From: Actinomycetales bacterium
GTDB taxonomy: Bacteria > Actinomycetota > Actinomycetes > S36-B12 > UBA5976
Length of the DNA stretch: 45,172 nucleotides
Assembly: GCA_018969715.1 (NCBI GenBank)
Contig: JAGWXT010000016.1
Location: 1-45,172 of the forward strand
Direction: 5' to 3'
Positions within the stretch are counted from its first letter, which is position 1. Each line of letters opens with the position of its first letter. Positions 1 to 6,840 of this stretch are shown here, one piece after another. Both the position numbers and the translations under genes were made by a program. The notes beneath the pieces are model-generated. The model did no database searches and was not told the origin of the DNA. It saw only the letters and a list, made by a program, of their open reading frames with translations.

Positions 1-492
1 CTCCGGACCGGTTGTCTCGTAGTGGGAGCGCGGGTTGTCGGGATTGGCGTACTGGTCGGGCTTCCACGCCCCGGGGATCTCCCGAGCCAGGCGGTCGCTA
101 ACCGAGTAATAGGAACGAGGGTCAGCCGGATCGACCGCCGTGGGGCAGACCACGACCTCCGCCCCATAGGCGCGCAGAACCCGAATCTTGTCCTCGCTGA
201 CCTTGTCAGGGCAGACGAAGACGCAGGCGTAGCCGCGCTGCTGGGCCACCAGTGCCAACCCGACCCCGGTATTGCCGCTGGTCGGCTCGACGATCGTCCC
301 CCCGGGGGCAAGCCGACCGGCCTGCTCCGCGGTCTGGACCATCCGCACCGCAATGCGGTCCTTGACTGACCCGCCCGGATTGAGGTACTCCACCTTCGCG
401 TACAGCGGAACAGTCAGACCGCCCACCACCCGTCGCAGCCGCACCAGCGGGGTGTTGCCGATCAACTCCAGAACGGACTCATGGACGTCCAC
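1..492 (-). CDS. Cysteine synthase / cystathionine beta-synthase, N-terminal part (cut by window edge)
   Basis: PLP-dependent beta-replacement enzyme of the cysteine synthase/CBS family, which makes cysteine or cystathionine from an activated serine or homocysteine plus serine. Read on the minus strand, the 164 visible codons begin V-D-V-H-E-S and contain LIGNTPLVRL, the lysine motif NPGGSVKDRIA (PLP Schiff-base Lys in SVKD) and the phosphate-binding loop PTSGNTGVGLA. These are diagnostic of the fold type II family. The start is taken as GTG at 492, with AGAGG about 8 bases upstream. The C-terminal half lies outside the window, so O-acetylserine sulfhydrylase and CBS with or without a regulatory CBS domain pair cannot be told apart. 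The lipoprotein gene at 530-1198 lies 37 bases upstream on the same strand and could share its transcript. Confidence 0.9.
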   Translation of the reverse strand, partial: MDVHESVLELIGNTPLVRLRRVVGGLTVPLYAKVEYLNPGGSVKDRIAVRMVQTAEQAGRLAPGGTIVEPTSGNTGVGLALVAQQRGYACVFVCPDKVSEDKIRVLRAYGAEVVVCPTAVDPADPRSYYSVSDRLAREIPGAWKPDQYANPDNPRSHYETTGPE

Positions 493-529
493 AGGCTCAG
501 CCTCTGGGTGAGGACCGCTGCATCAGGGC

Positions 530-1198
530 CTACTGAGCGGTGGGAAGCGGCGGGCAGCCGGTGTCGTTCTTCGAACCGTCGGGCATGATCGTCGCGCACA
601 GCAGCACCGCATCAAGGGCGCCGGGGTCGACCTTCGCTCCCGTGAGATCCGCCTCATTCAGCAGTGCCCCGGTCAGGTCCGCCCCGGTCAGGTCCGCCCC
701 GGTCAGGTTGGCCTCGGAGAACACCGCCGAGCGCAGATCTGCGGTGGCCAGTGTCGCACCGCTGAGGTTCGCGCCGTAGAAGTCGGCGCTGACGAAGTCG
801 CCGCCGGAGAGGTCGGCATCCACGAAGGTGGCAGAGTTGAACACGCTGAGGCGGGCGACGGTGGCGAGCATGGTCGCCCCGGTGAGATCGGCCAGCTGGA
901 AACCGGCCTCGCTCACATCCGATCCGCTGAAGTCAGCCCCAGTCAGGACGCTGCCGGAGAAGTTGACCCGGTAGAGGTCGGACTCGGTCAGCACCGCCCC
1001 GGCGAGATCGGATGTGCTCAGGTCGCTGCCGGGGATCTGGGAGCCAGCCAGATCGGCATCCGGGCACACCGTCCCCGGCTGGATTGCGCAGCCGTTGATC
1101 TCGAGCACCCCGCTGCCGCCGCAGGCCGTCAGCACCAGTGCGGCCATCGCACCCGCGGCGGTGAGCCGACCGATCCGCCACCGAGAATTGCCTTCCAC
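530..1198 (-). CDS. Pentapeptide-repeat lipoprotein
   Basis: 222-residue predicted secreted lipoprotein. The N-terminus has basic residues (RWRIGR), a hydrophobic stretch and a lipobox LTAC at about 23-26, so lipidation and attachment to the outer face of the membrane are expected. From about residue 48 to 200 the chain is almost continuous A(D/N)LXX pentapeptide repeats (ADLTGADLTGADLTGALLNEADL and similar), which form a right-handed quadrilateral beta-helix. A short C-terminal tail carries two cysteines (LLCATIM and TGCPPL) that could form a disulfide with others near the N-terminus (NGCAI, TVCPD). The start is GTG at 1198 with a strong AGGAGG five bases upstream. No specific partner can be named. 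Such helices can mimic DNA or act as scaffolds, but a lipidated one is more likely a surface scaffold. Confidence 0.85.
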   Translation of the reverse strand: MEGNSRWRIGRLTAAGAMAALVLTACGGSGVLEINGCAIQPGTVCPDADLAGSQIPGSDLSTSDLAGAVLTESDLYRVNFSGSVLTGADFSGSDVSEAGFQLADLTGATMLATVARLSVFNSATFVDADLSGGDFVSADFYGANLSGATLATADLRSAVFSEANLTGADLTGADLTGALLNEADLTGAKVDPGALDAVLLCATIMPDGSKNDTGCPPLPTAQ

Positions 1199-1400
1199 GC
1201 CCGCCTCCTGATCGTGATCCGGTCACTGTCACCTGCTGGTTCACCGCCCGTGCGAGCCTAGTGCCCGCCTGTCGGTGGTCAGGGGTGCTGACTCGCGCGT
1301 CGCCGGCCGTACGGTAGGCCCGACCCGTGCGCACCCCTCTTCGAGGGTGCGCTAACCGCCTGAAGGCACCCGGAGGCATGAGCATCGTGTCAGGACCGCG
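1199..1400. promoter_or_regulatory. Divergent promoter region with an 8-bp hairpin
   Basis: This 202-base spacer separates the minus-strand lipoprotein gene from the plus-strand membrane operon and must drive both. A TANNNT box for the minus gene (TAGGCT read on the minus strand) lies near 1255-1260. A plus-strand TACGGT lies near 1310. A perfect inverted repeat, GCGCACCC (1329-1336) and GGGTGCGC (1345-1352), with an 8-base loop precedes the operon start and could be an operator or RNA hairpin. The promoter boxes are inferred by eye only. Confidence 0.4.
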
Positions 1401-2873
1401 ATGACCGCCACTGCGGCGCTGGCCTACCGGGGTGAACGCGGGTACCGCTGGGCGGCACTCGCCGGTGGGGCACTTGCCTTCATCGCCGCCGTCGCCACCG
1501 GCCTGGGCACCACTCAGTTGGGCCCGCTCGGGGAGCTCTCGGAGGTCGATGCCGTCACCACCATCGCCGCAGGGAGGCTGCCGGCAGGTGAGCCCCTCAC
1601 CGAGTCCGCTCGCACCGCCCACGACTGCCGCGGGGGTGTACTGGGTGAGGCGCGGGCCACGCTGCCCTGTGGCAGCCCCGGGGCTCCGCAGCAGTACCCG
1701 GACGGGGGTCGGTCATTGGTGGGTGAGCGCGCCCTGGGGTGGTCACTCCTCGGTGCGGGCTGGACGGCGGCTACGCCGCTGTGGCCGCTGGTGGATTCGC
1801 TGCGCCTGCTCGCCGCACTCGGCTGGGCGTTCGGGGTGGCGCTGCTGGTGTGGTGCCAGCGGTTCACGCGCACCCCGGTGGCAGCGGCCGTCACCGTGGC
1901 CCTGCTGCTGCTCGCGAGCGGACCGGGCATGCTGCTCGGCGCCTTCGCCGGACCGGGGAGCCTGTCGCTGCTCGCGGGCGCGAGCCTGCTGCTCGGTGTT
2001 GTCCTCTCACGTCGCAGTTCAAGCGGCTGGTCCGCGCTCGCACTGATCGCGCAGGCCGTGCTTTGGGCGATCCTGCTGCCCGGCGCGCCGATCCTCCTGC
2101 TCGCCACCGCCCTCACACTGTTCATCGTGATGTCCCGTGCGGGACCTGAGTTCATCGTGATGTCCCGTGCGGGACCTGAGTCCACCGTGACGTCCCGTGC
2201 GGGACCTGAGTCCACCGTGACGTCCCGTGCGGGACCTGAGTCCATCGTGATGCCCCGTGCGGGACCTGAGTCCATCGTGACGTCCCGCACGGGACCTGAG
2301 CCCACCGTCATGTCCCGCATCCTCACGCCGGCCGCCCTGATCGGGATCGCCATTGCCGCACCGCTGCTGTGGGCACACTGGTGGCAGGAGCGCACAGCCG
2401 GGACCACGGTCATCGCGCTGCTCGACCTCGACCCGGCGGCCGACATCGTGCGCACCCCCGCCATCCGCGACCGGCTCGAGACGGTGATCACGCTCATCGT
2501 CGGCGGCCGGGGCTTCGCCGGCGACGGGTGGCCGGCGACCTCAACCTCCCCGCTCCTGCTTGCGTGCAGTGTGCTGGTGGCGGCCCTGGTCGCCGCTGGC
2601 ATCCTCAGCGCAGTCATGACCCGCGGCGCCAGCCGACTTGTCGGGGCGCTCGCAGCCGGGATTCTCGGGGCCGTGACCCTCTCCTGGGTGGCCGCCCTCG
2701 GCGGCCTCGACCAGTTCGACCCCAGCCAGCCCTTGGCCATCGCTTCGCTGCTCACCCCGGCACTGGTGTGCGCAGGTCACCTGCTGGGACGCTCCTGGGC
2801 TGTGCTGCCGCTGGGAATCACCGGGCTCGCAGGTGTGCTCACCCTCATCGTCGCCGGACCGGGGTGGCCATGA
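1401..2873 (+). CDS. Polytopic membrane protein, first copy of a duplicated cassette, with expanded 10-residue repeat
   Basis: 490-residue integral membrane protein with roughly ten hydrophobic segments. It aligns by eye with the protein at 3628-5112: a YRG-RG-W start, one TM helix, then a loop ending in a shared CRGG motif (here DCRGG, there FVCRGG). The paralog has the polar motif DEDAHFDY, reminiscent of DUF2142 or GT-C type membrane glycosyltransferases. Here the equivalent stretch reads LSEVDAVTT, so the motif is not conserved. Residues about 241-306 are six and a half copies of a 10-residue unit ([FS][IT]V[MT]SRAGPE) between two TM helices. Removing the copies would rejoin LFIVMSR to ILTPAAL. 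The start ATG has AGGA about six bases upstream. The stop overlaps the next start (ATGA at 2870-2873). Function unknown; cell-envelope polymer work is a guess. Confidence 0.8.
   Translation: MTATAALAYRGERGYRWAALAGGALAFIAAVATGLGTTQLGPLGELSEVDAVTTIAAGRLPAGEPLTESARTAHDCRGGVLGEARATLPCGSPGAPQQYPDGGRSLVGERALGWSLLGAGWTAATPLWPLVDSLRLLAALGWAFGVALLVWCQRFTRTPVAAAVTVALLLLASGPGMLLGAFAGPGSLSLLAGASLLLGVVLSRRSSSGWSALALIAQAVLWAILLPGAPILLLATALTLFIVMSRAGPEFIVMSRAGPESTVTSRAGPESTVTSRAGPESIVMPRAGPESIVTSRTGPEPTVMSRILTPAALIGIAIAAPLLWAHWWQERTAGTTVIALLDLDPAADIVRTPAIRDRLETVITLIVGGRGFAGDGWPATSTSPLLLACSVLVAALVAAGILSAVMTRGASRLVGALAAGILGAVTLSWVAALGGLDQFDPSQPLAIASLLTPALVCAGHLLGRSWAVLPLGITGLAGVLTLIVAGPGWP
2121..2318 (+). repeat. 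30-bp tandem repeat, 6.6 copies, in frame
   Basis: Copies run 2121-2150, 2151-2180, 2181-2210, 2211-2240, 2241-2270 and 2271-2300, with a partial copy at 2301-2318. Each holds the dyad GTCCCG-TG-CGGGAC, and the sixth copy has the centre flipped to CA. The differences are mostly single substitutions between copies. The unit encodes ten residues, so copy-number change keeps the reading frame of the membrane protein. Confidence 0.95.
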
Positions 2874-3631
2874 CCGTCGCACCAACGGCCGGGAGCGCCC
2901 CTGCCGGGAAGGCCCCTGTCGGGAAGGCCCCTGGGGGCGGCCGGCAAGGACGGGCTGACCGGATCGCCCGCGCCGTGGCCATGGTGTTTCTCGTCGCCCT
3001 GGGGGTCCTGGCCGGGTGGCTGGCCCTGGTGAGCCTCCTGGGGTTGGCTGTGACCCCCCGCCCGGGTGGGCCGGCCCTGTGGCTCGGCCCCGCCGCCGCC
3101 CTCGCCGACAGCCGCACGCAGCCCTTGACGGTGCTGCCCGCAGAGGAGTGGCAGATCGTCGCTCCGGCAACCGGGGAGGGCGGCCTGGTCGAGTCGTGGC
3201 AGGCGTGGTCAACCGGCGAGGTGTCGATTGCCGGGCGCCTGTCCGGTGCGGATTCCGGGGCGCTCATCCTGCGCACCCTCGACCCAGGCGCACGGGTCAC
3301 GGCAGCAGCTCGGGTGCTGCGGGTTGAGCCCACGGGCCGGCGCACGTGGGAGGGGTTCGCCATCGTGCTGGCCACCAGCGACCCGCGAGCGGCCGGCCGG
3401 TACTGCCTGTGGTCGCAGGACCTCGGAGTGGCCCTGCTCGGCTCGGACCCGGATGTCTGCGCCGGCAGCCGAGGCCAGGCGGCAGTCGCGAACGTCGGTG
3501 GAGCTAAGGGGACTCGAACCCCTGACCCCTTGCCTGCCAGGCAAGTGCTCTACCAGCTGAGCTATAGCCCCCTGCGCCATGGTAGCCACCGCATGCCCAG
3601 CGCCGGTGACCCGACGGGGGCAGCCGGATGA
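2870..3631 (+). CDS. Single-pass membrane protein with two-cysteine external domain; 3' end runs through an antisense tRNA
   Basis: 253-residue protein starting at the ATG that overlaps the previous stop. An Ala/Gly/Lys/Pro N-terminus with a 15-bp duplication (APAGK, APVGK) precedes one TM helix at about 35-62. An external domain follows that is homologous to the protein at 5109-5681. The shared core is WEGFAIVLATSDP, then YCLW, then DVCAG, against YDGFDLVLAASNP, LCLW and RVCLG. The paralog ends 7 residues after this point. Here the frame stays open for about 53 more codons, passing through the complement of tRNA-Ala (giving the tell-tale GTRTPDPLPARQVLYQLSY). It ends at a TGA that overlaps the next ATG (ATGA, 3628-3631). 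The core domain is certain. Whether the last third is translated is inferred from the coupled start. Function unknown. Confidence 0.75.
   Translation: MTVAPTAGSAPAGKAPVGKAPGGGRQGRADRIARAVAMVFLVALGVLAGWLALVSLLGLAVTPRPGGPALWLGPAAALADSRTQPLTVLPAEEWQIVAPATGEGGLVESWQAWSTGEVSIAGRLSGADSGALILRTLDPGARVTAAARVLRVEPTGRRTWEGFAIVLATSDPRAAGRYCLWSQDLGVALLGSDPDVCAGSRGQAAVANVGGAKGTRTPDPLPARQVLYQLSYSPLRHGSHRMPSAGDPTGAAG
3499..3571 (-). tRNA. tRNA-Ala (anticodon GGC)
   Basis: Complete 73-base cloverleaf on the minus strand. The acceptor pairs GGGGCTA with TAGCTCC, followed by discriminator A. The D-arm is GCTC/GAGC, the anticodon arm is CTTGC-CTGGCAG-GCAAG with GGC at 34-36, and the T-arm is AGGGG-TTCGAAT-CCCCT. 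CCA is not encoded (the genome reads A-CCG). It reads GCC, probably an abundant codon here. It lies entirely inside and antisense to the coding sequence at 2870-3631. Confidence 0.97.
3579..3584 (-). promoter_or_regulatory. Putative -10 box of tRNA-Ala
   Basis: On the minus strand this reads TACCAT, seven bases before the tRNA 5' end. The same TACCAT occurs upstream of tRNA-Gly at 29541. It lies within the overlapping plus-strand coding sequence. No clear -35 is visible. Confidence 0.4.
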
Positions 3632-5112
3632 CCACCGACCAGCACATCGTGTCATCCCGGGGGTTGCTGAGCCGCAGCGCCCGCTACCGAGGTCGCCGGG
3701 GATTCACCTGGGCGAGCCTGCTGCTGTTCGGGGTGCTTGTGACCGCGTCCCTGCTGCGCACCACCGGACATGGGGCCTTCTCATCCATCGACGAGGACGC
3801 CCACTTCGACTACGCCTATGTGCTCACCGCCGGCTCATTGCCACCAACCGGGGATCAGCCGACACGTGCGCTCACCCGGGAGATCTTCGTCTGCCGCGGC
3901 GGACTGGGGAACACGTGGCCAGTCCTCATTGCCTGCACGGACGACCACGACACTGCCGGATTCCCCTTCGGCGGCCGCAGCCGGGCCCTCGGCAATCCGC
4001 CGACCTGGTACCTCCTCGCCGCCGGGGGGATCCTGGTCGCCGCCCCGGCCGGGGTCGACCCGCTCACCGCGGCCCGGACCGTGGGCATCCTCACCTTCGG
4101 CGCCGGCAGCGTCCTCCTGCTCTGGGCCCTGCGCGCCTTTCGCATTGCCCTCGCGCCGGCGATCGGTGTCACGCTGCTGGTCGCGTCACTGCCCAATGCC
4201 TTCTACCTGGGCGGCTTTGCCATGCCACACAGTGGCTACCTCCTCGCCGGCAGTGGCCTGCTCCTCATAGCGGTGGCGTTCATCCGACGACCGCGGTGGT
4301 CGCTTGCGGCCGCACTTGTCCTCGGCTGCGCACTGGCCATGCTCGTCATGCCGCATATGGTCGCCGCCGTCACCTGCGCCTGCGCGCTCGTGGCCCTTGC
4401 GGGGCTGGCAGCCCTGCCGCGCACCGGGCGCAGCCCCCAACCGCCGGGAACACAGCGAGGAGGCTCCCCGCCCCCACCCACGACGGTCGGCCCGGAATGG
4501 CTGCCGGCCCTCACCTGGCCGATGCTGGCCGGCGCGGCCGGTCTTGCCGGCCTGCTGGCGTGGGCCGGCATGAGCCGCCTGCGCGGATCGCTCGGCCTCA
4601 ACGGCGCCAGCGGACTCAGTGGCACCGGCGGCACCGGCGGCACCGGCCTGGTGAACGTGGCCGCGCCCAATCCCTATGCCGTGCCGCCGGCGACGCTGGC
4701 CGAGCAGGTCCTGCAATGGCTGCGGATCGGCCCCGGCGGACAGGTGATGTTCGCGCACCGGGAGTGGAACGCGACGAACACCCTGGACCTGTGGTGGAAC
4801 CCCGTGACCGCGCTGGCAGTGGCCCTTGCCGGGGCGGCCATGGTCTGGGCGCTGCTCGGCCGAGATGTACCACGGGTGCATCGGCTGCTCGCCGCTGCCA
4901 CGCTGATCGGCCTCGCCGTCGCGGTCCTCGGGATCAACCGCGCATTCTGGATGACGCTGGAGGAGCTCCCACTGCGGTACTACGCGGCGGCGACCCCGGC
5001 ACTGGCGATCCTGATCGCCGCACTCGCCCGCCGACCGGCGGCTGCGTGGGCGTTGACCGGTGTCGGCGGCCTCGCCTTCCTCGCGGTGTACACGACCGGC
5101 CCGCTGTGGTGA
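3628..5112 (+). CDS. Polytopic membrane protein with DEDAH motif, second cassette copy (possible GT-C/DUF2142-like)
   Basis: 494-residue integral membrane protein with about eleven hydrophobic helices. After the first helix (about 27-45) an external loop carries SIDEDAHFDYAYVL (D55-E56-D57-A58-H59) and later FVCRGG and FGGRSRALGNPPTWY. An early acidic/His motif in the first external loop is typical of lipid-linked-sugar GT-C enzymes and DUF2142 proteins, so a role in transferring or exporting envelope glycans is a reasonable inference, not a proof. A Pro/Gly-rich cytoplasmic linker (about 270-290) and a Gly/Thr run (SGTGGTGGTG) occur mid-protein. It is paralogous to the protein at 1401-2873. 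ATG 3628 overlaps the preceding stop, and the stop overlaps the next GTG, so translation is probably coupled throughout. Confidence 0.82.
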   Translation: MTTDQHIVSSRGLLSRSARYRGRRGFTWASLLLFGVLVTASLLRTTGHGAFSSIDEDAHFDYAYVLTAGSLPPTGDQPTRALTREIFVCRGGLGNTWPVLIACTDDHDTAGFPFGGRSRALGNPPTWYLLAAGGILVAAPAGVDPLTAARTVGILTFGAGSVLLLWALRAFRIALAPAIGVTLLVASLPNAFYLGGFAMPHSGYLLAGSGLLLIAVAFIRRPRWSLAAALVLGCALAMLVMPHMVAAVTCACALVALAGLAALPRTGRSPQPPGTQRGGSPPPPTTVGPEWLPALTWPMLAGAAGLAGLLAWAGMSRLRGSLGLNGASGLSGTGGTGGTGLVNVAAPNPYAVPPATLAEQVLQWLRIGPGGQVMFAHREWNATNTLDLWWNPVTALAVALAGAAMVWALLGRDVPRVHRLLAAATLIGLAVAVLGINRAFWMTLEELPLRYYAAATPALAILIAALARRPAAAWALTGVGGLAFLAVYTTGPLW

Positions 5113-5681
5113 GCCGCAGCGCGGTGCCGACCGCACGCGATCTCGCTCTGCTCATCGGCCTTGGGACGACGCTGGCGCTGCTGCTCATCGCCACCGCCGT
5201 GCTCACCCTGCGCTGGGATGCCAGCCCGGCAGCACCCGGCACCGGGCCGGAGCCGACCACGCGCGCCGACCTGCTGGCGAGCCCGGCGGATGCGCAGCCC
5301 CTTGAGCTGCTCCTCGATCCGCAACCCGGGGCCGCCGTCGGCGGCGGGCAGATCGCCGGCCGCCTGCTGACAGTGGCCTCGCTGACCGACGACGAGGGGG
5401 CGTTGGTGGTCATCCAGGGCACCCTGCCCGATCTGGGAACTGCGGCGCTCGCCGTGCGCGGCCCAGTTGCCGCCGGCCAGTTGACGGTGCTGCGTGCCGA
5501 GCGAATCCGCCGTGACCTGCCCGACGGCAGCAGCGCCTACGACGGCTTCGACCTTGTCCTTGCCGCGAGCAACCCCGTGGCCCCCTTCGACCTGTGCCTA
5601 TGGCAGCCGGCCTCCGGCCGGATCGTCGCCGGTTCAACCCAACGGGTCTGCCTGGGCCTGGACGGGCGCGACACTCCCTGA
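5109..5681 (+). CDS. Single-pass membrane protein with two-cysteine external domain, second cassette copy
   Basis: 190 residues starting at a GTG that overlaps the previous stop (GTGA, 5109-5112). One TM helix spans about 10-32 (LALLIGLGTTLALLLIATAV), followed by an external domain of about 150 residues. Its C-terminal motif is YDGFDLVLAASNP, then LCLWQPASGRIVAG, then VCLG. The two cysteines could form a disulfide outside the cell. The same motif is present in the protein at 2870-3631, so each polytopic protein has its own single-pass partner. I do not recognise the family. Co-translation and duplication as a pair suggest the two proteins form a complex. It ends 50 bases from the convergent phosphatase gene. 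Confidence 0.8.
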   Translation: MSRSAVPTARDLALLIGLGTTLALLLIATAVLTLRWDASPAAPGTGPEPTTRADLLASPADAQPLELLLDPQPGAAVGGGQIAGRLLTVASLTDDEGALVVIQGTLPDLGTAALAVRGPVAAGQLTVLRAERIRRDLPDGSSAYDGFDLVLAASNPVAPFDLCLWQPASGRIVAGSTQRVCLGLDGRDTP

Positions 5682-5689
5682 CCGCGGCG

Positions 5690-5737
5690 GTCGTCAACCT
5701 CAATCGTCGTCCAACTCAATAGTCGTCCACCTCATCG
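5690..5737. repeat. Diverged 16-bp tandem repeat, 3 copies
   Basis: Copies at 5690-5705, 5706-5721 and 5722-5737 each start GTCGTC and share a C/A/T-rich remainder. The array fills the convergent spacer and enters the last codons of the phosphatase gene, including its stop. Confidence 0.7.
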
Positions 5738-6421
5738 GTCGTCGCCGAGGACCGGCTGCGGCAGGGATGCGGCGTTGTACTCCTCAAGTCGCCACGCCCC
5801 CACCCCCCACGGATCGGAATGGGCCACCCCCTCGATCCCCCCGGTACGCGTGCGCTCCCACAGGACGTTCCACGCCGCATTGGCCAAGGTTCCCAGCGCA
5901 CCCCAGGACGCCACCGGCAGCCCCATCATCGCGCCGGTGAGGGCGCGTCCCGATCCGCCGTGGGTGGCGAGCACAAGGGTGCCACCCGCCGGCACCTCAG
6001 CGAGATCGGCGAGCAGCCCGCGCACCATCCGTGCGGCCACCTCACTGCGCCGCTCACCGGTCTGCCCGGCCGGGATGTCCGCACCCTCCGCCCATGCGGT
6101 GAGCGCCACCCGGTGGCCGGCGTCGAGTGCCGCCCGGTCCAGTCCCTGCCAACGGCCACCGTGGGTTTCCCGGTACTCCGCTCGCACGCTGACCGTGCGC
6201 CCGCACAGCCTGCCCAGCGCCTCACCGGTTGCGATGGCGCGCTGCAGGTCGGAGGCGACCACCCGGTCGGGGTGGAGGGTGTGCAGGAGCAGCGCCGCGC
6301 GCGCGACCTGACCCTGCCCCACCTCATCAAGGGGTGGGTCAAGCTGCCCCTGGAACCGGCCGGCCGCATTCCACTCCGTTCGGCCATGCCGCCAGATGAC
6401 GACGCGACGGGCCGACCTCAT
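5732..6421 (-). CDS. Histidine phosphatase family protein, GpgP-like
   Basis: 229-residue cytosolic enzyme of the histidine phosphatase (phosphoglycerate mutase-like) superfamily. The catalytic motif is WRHGRTEWN near the N-terminus (phospho-accepting His). Further conserved parts are QGQLDPPLDEVG, the arginine in SDLQRAIATG, the acid/base motif YRETHGGRWQG and the second His in ATHGGSGRAL. The layout matches mycobacterial glucosyl-3-phosphoglycerate phosphatase (Rv2419c), which also follows rsfS. Glucosylglycerate or methylglucose polysaccharide metabolism is therefore a possible role, but phosphatase substrate cannot be assigned from motifs. The start is ATG 6421, overlapping the rsfS stop by four bases. 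An in-frame start 57 bases upstream is less likely. Confidence 0.88.
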   Translation of the reverse strand: MRSARRVVIWRHGRTEWNAAGRFQGQLDPPLDEVGQGQVARAALLLHTLHPDRVVASDLQRAIATGEALGRLCGRTVSVRAEYRETHGGRWQGLDRAALDAGHRVALTAWAEGADIPAGQTGERRSEVAARMVRGLLADLAEVPAGGTLVLATHGGSGRALTGAMMGLPVASWGALGTLANAAWNVLWERTRTGGIEGVAHSDPWGVGAWRLEEYNAASLPQPVLGDDR

Positions 6422-6840
6422 CCGGTCTGGCGCGGCAGCGCTGGCGGGTTGATCGTCACCATCGGACAGTCCTTCCACAGTCGCTCAATGGCATAGTGCA
6501 GCCGCTCCTCCACGCACATGACATGGATGATCACGGCGCCAGCGTCCATCAGCACCCATCGTCCCGCCTGTCGACCCTCACCTCGCCCCACCTGTGCACC
6601 GTGCACGGCGAGGCCATCGGTGAGCGCATCGACGAGGGCACCCGCCTGCCGGGCGTTCGTCACCGTGATCAGCAGGAACGCATCCGTCAGGGGCAGCCGA
6701 TCGGTGACGTCGATGACGACGATGTCGGTACCCCCCTTCTCATGGGCGATCTCGATCGCTGCGGTGAGCCAGGTTCGCGCTGGCTCCGGCAACTGCCACA
6801 TGACCGGTCCGCTGTCACCCGGCACTGTCGCCTCGCCCAC
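6418..6840 (-). CDS. rsfS: Ribosomal silencing factor RsfS (Iojap family)
   Basis: 140 residues (about 127 if the internal ATG is used). RsfS binds ribosomal protein L14 on the 50S subunit and blocks joining with 30S, lowering translation in starvation. Family features are the N-terminal helix and strand HEKGGTDIVVIDVTDRLPLTDAFLLITVTNARQ split across the fold, then GRGEGRQAGRWVLMDAG and a VIIHVM strand, with a closing YAIERLWKD helix. The start is uncertain: GTG 6840 overlaps nadD by 26 bases, GTG 6825 has GAGG five bases before it, and ATG 6801 gives the length most common in the family. The nadD-rsfS-phosphatase order is standard in actinobacteria. Confidence 0.93.
   Translation of the reverse strand: MGEATVPGDSGPVMWQLPEPARTWLTAAIEIAHEKGGTDIVVIDVTDRLPLTDAFLLITVTNARQAGALVDALTDGLAVHGAQVGRGEGRQAGRWVLMDAGAVIIHVMCVEERLHYAIERLWKDCPMVTINPPALPRQTG

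Noticed and set aside
2121-2318. CRISPR array
   Set aside because: The 30-bp repeats are contiguous with no unique spacers and lie in frame within a membrane-protein gene.
1514-2755. 413-codon open frame antisense to the first membrane protein
   Set aside because: Low-complexity Ser/Arg/Pro translation that mirrors the tandem repeat; the plus-strand protein has paralog support.
3480-3631. Treating the tRNA-complement reading frame as purely spurious
   Set aside because: Such translations are a known artefact, but here the frame continues a homologous domain and ends in an ATGA overlap with a real gene, so it was kept as a finding with stated doubt.
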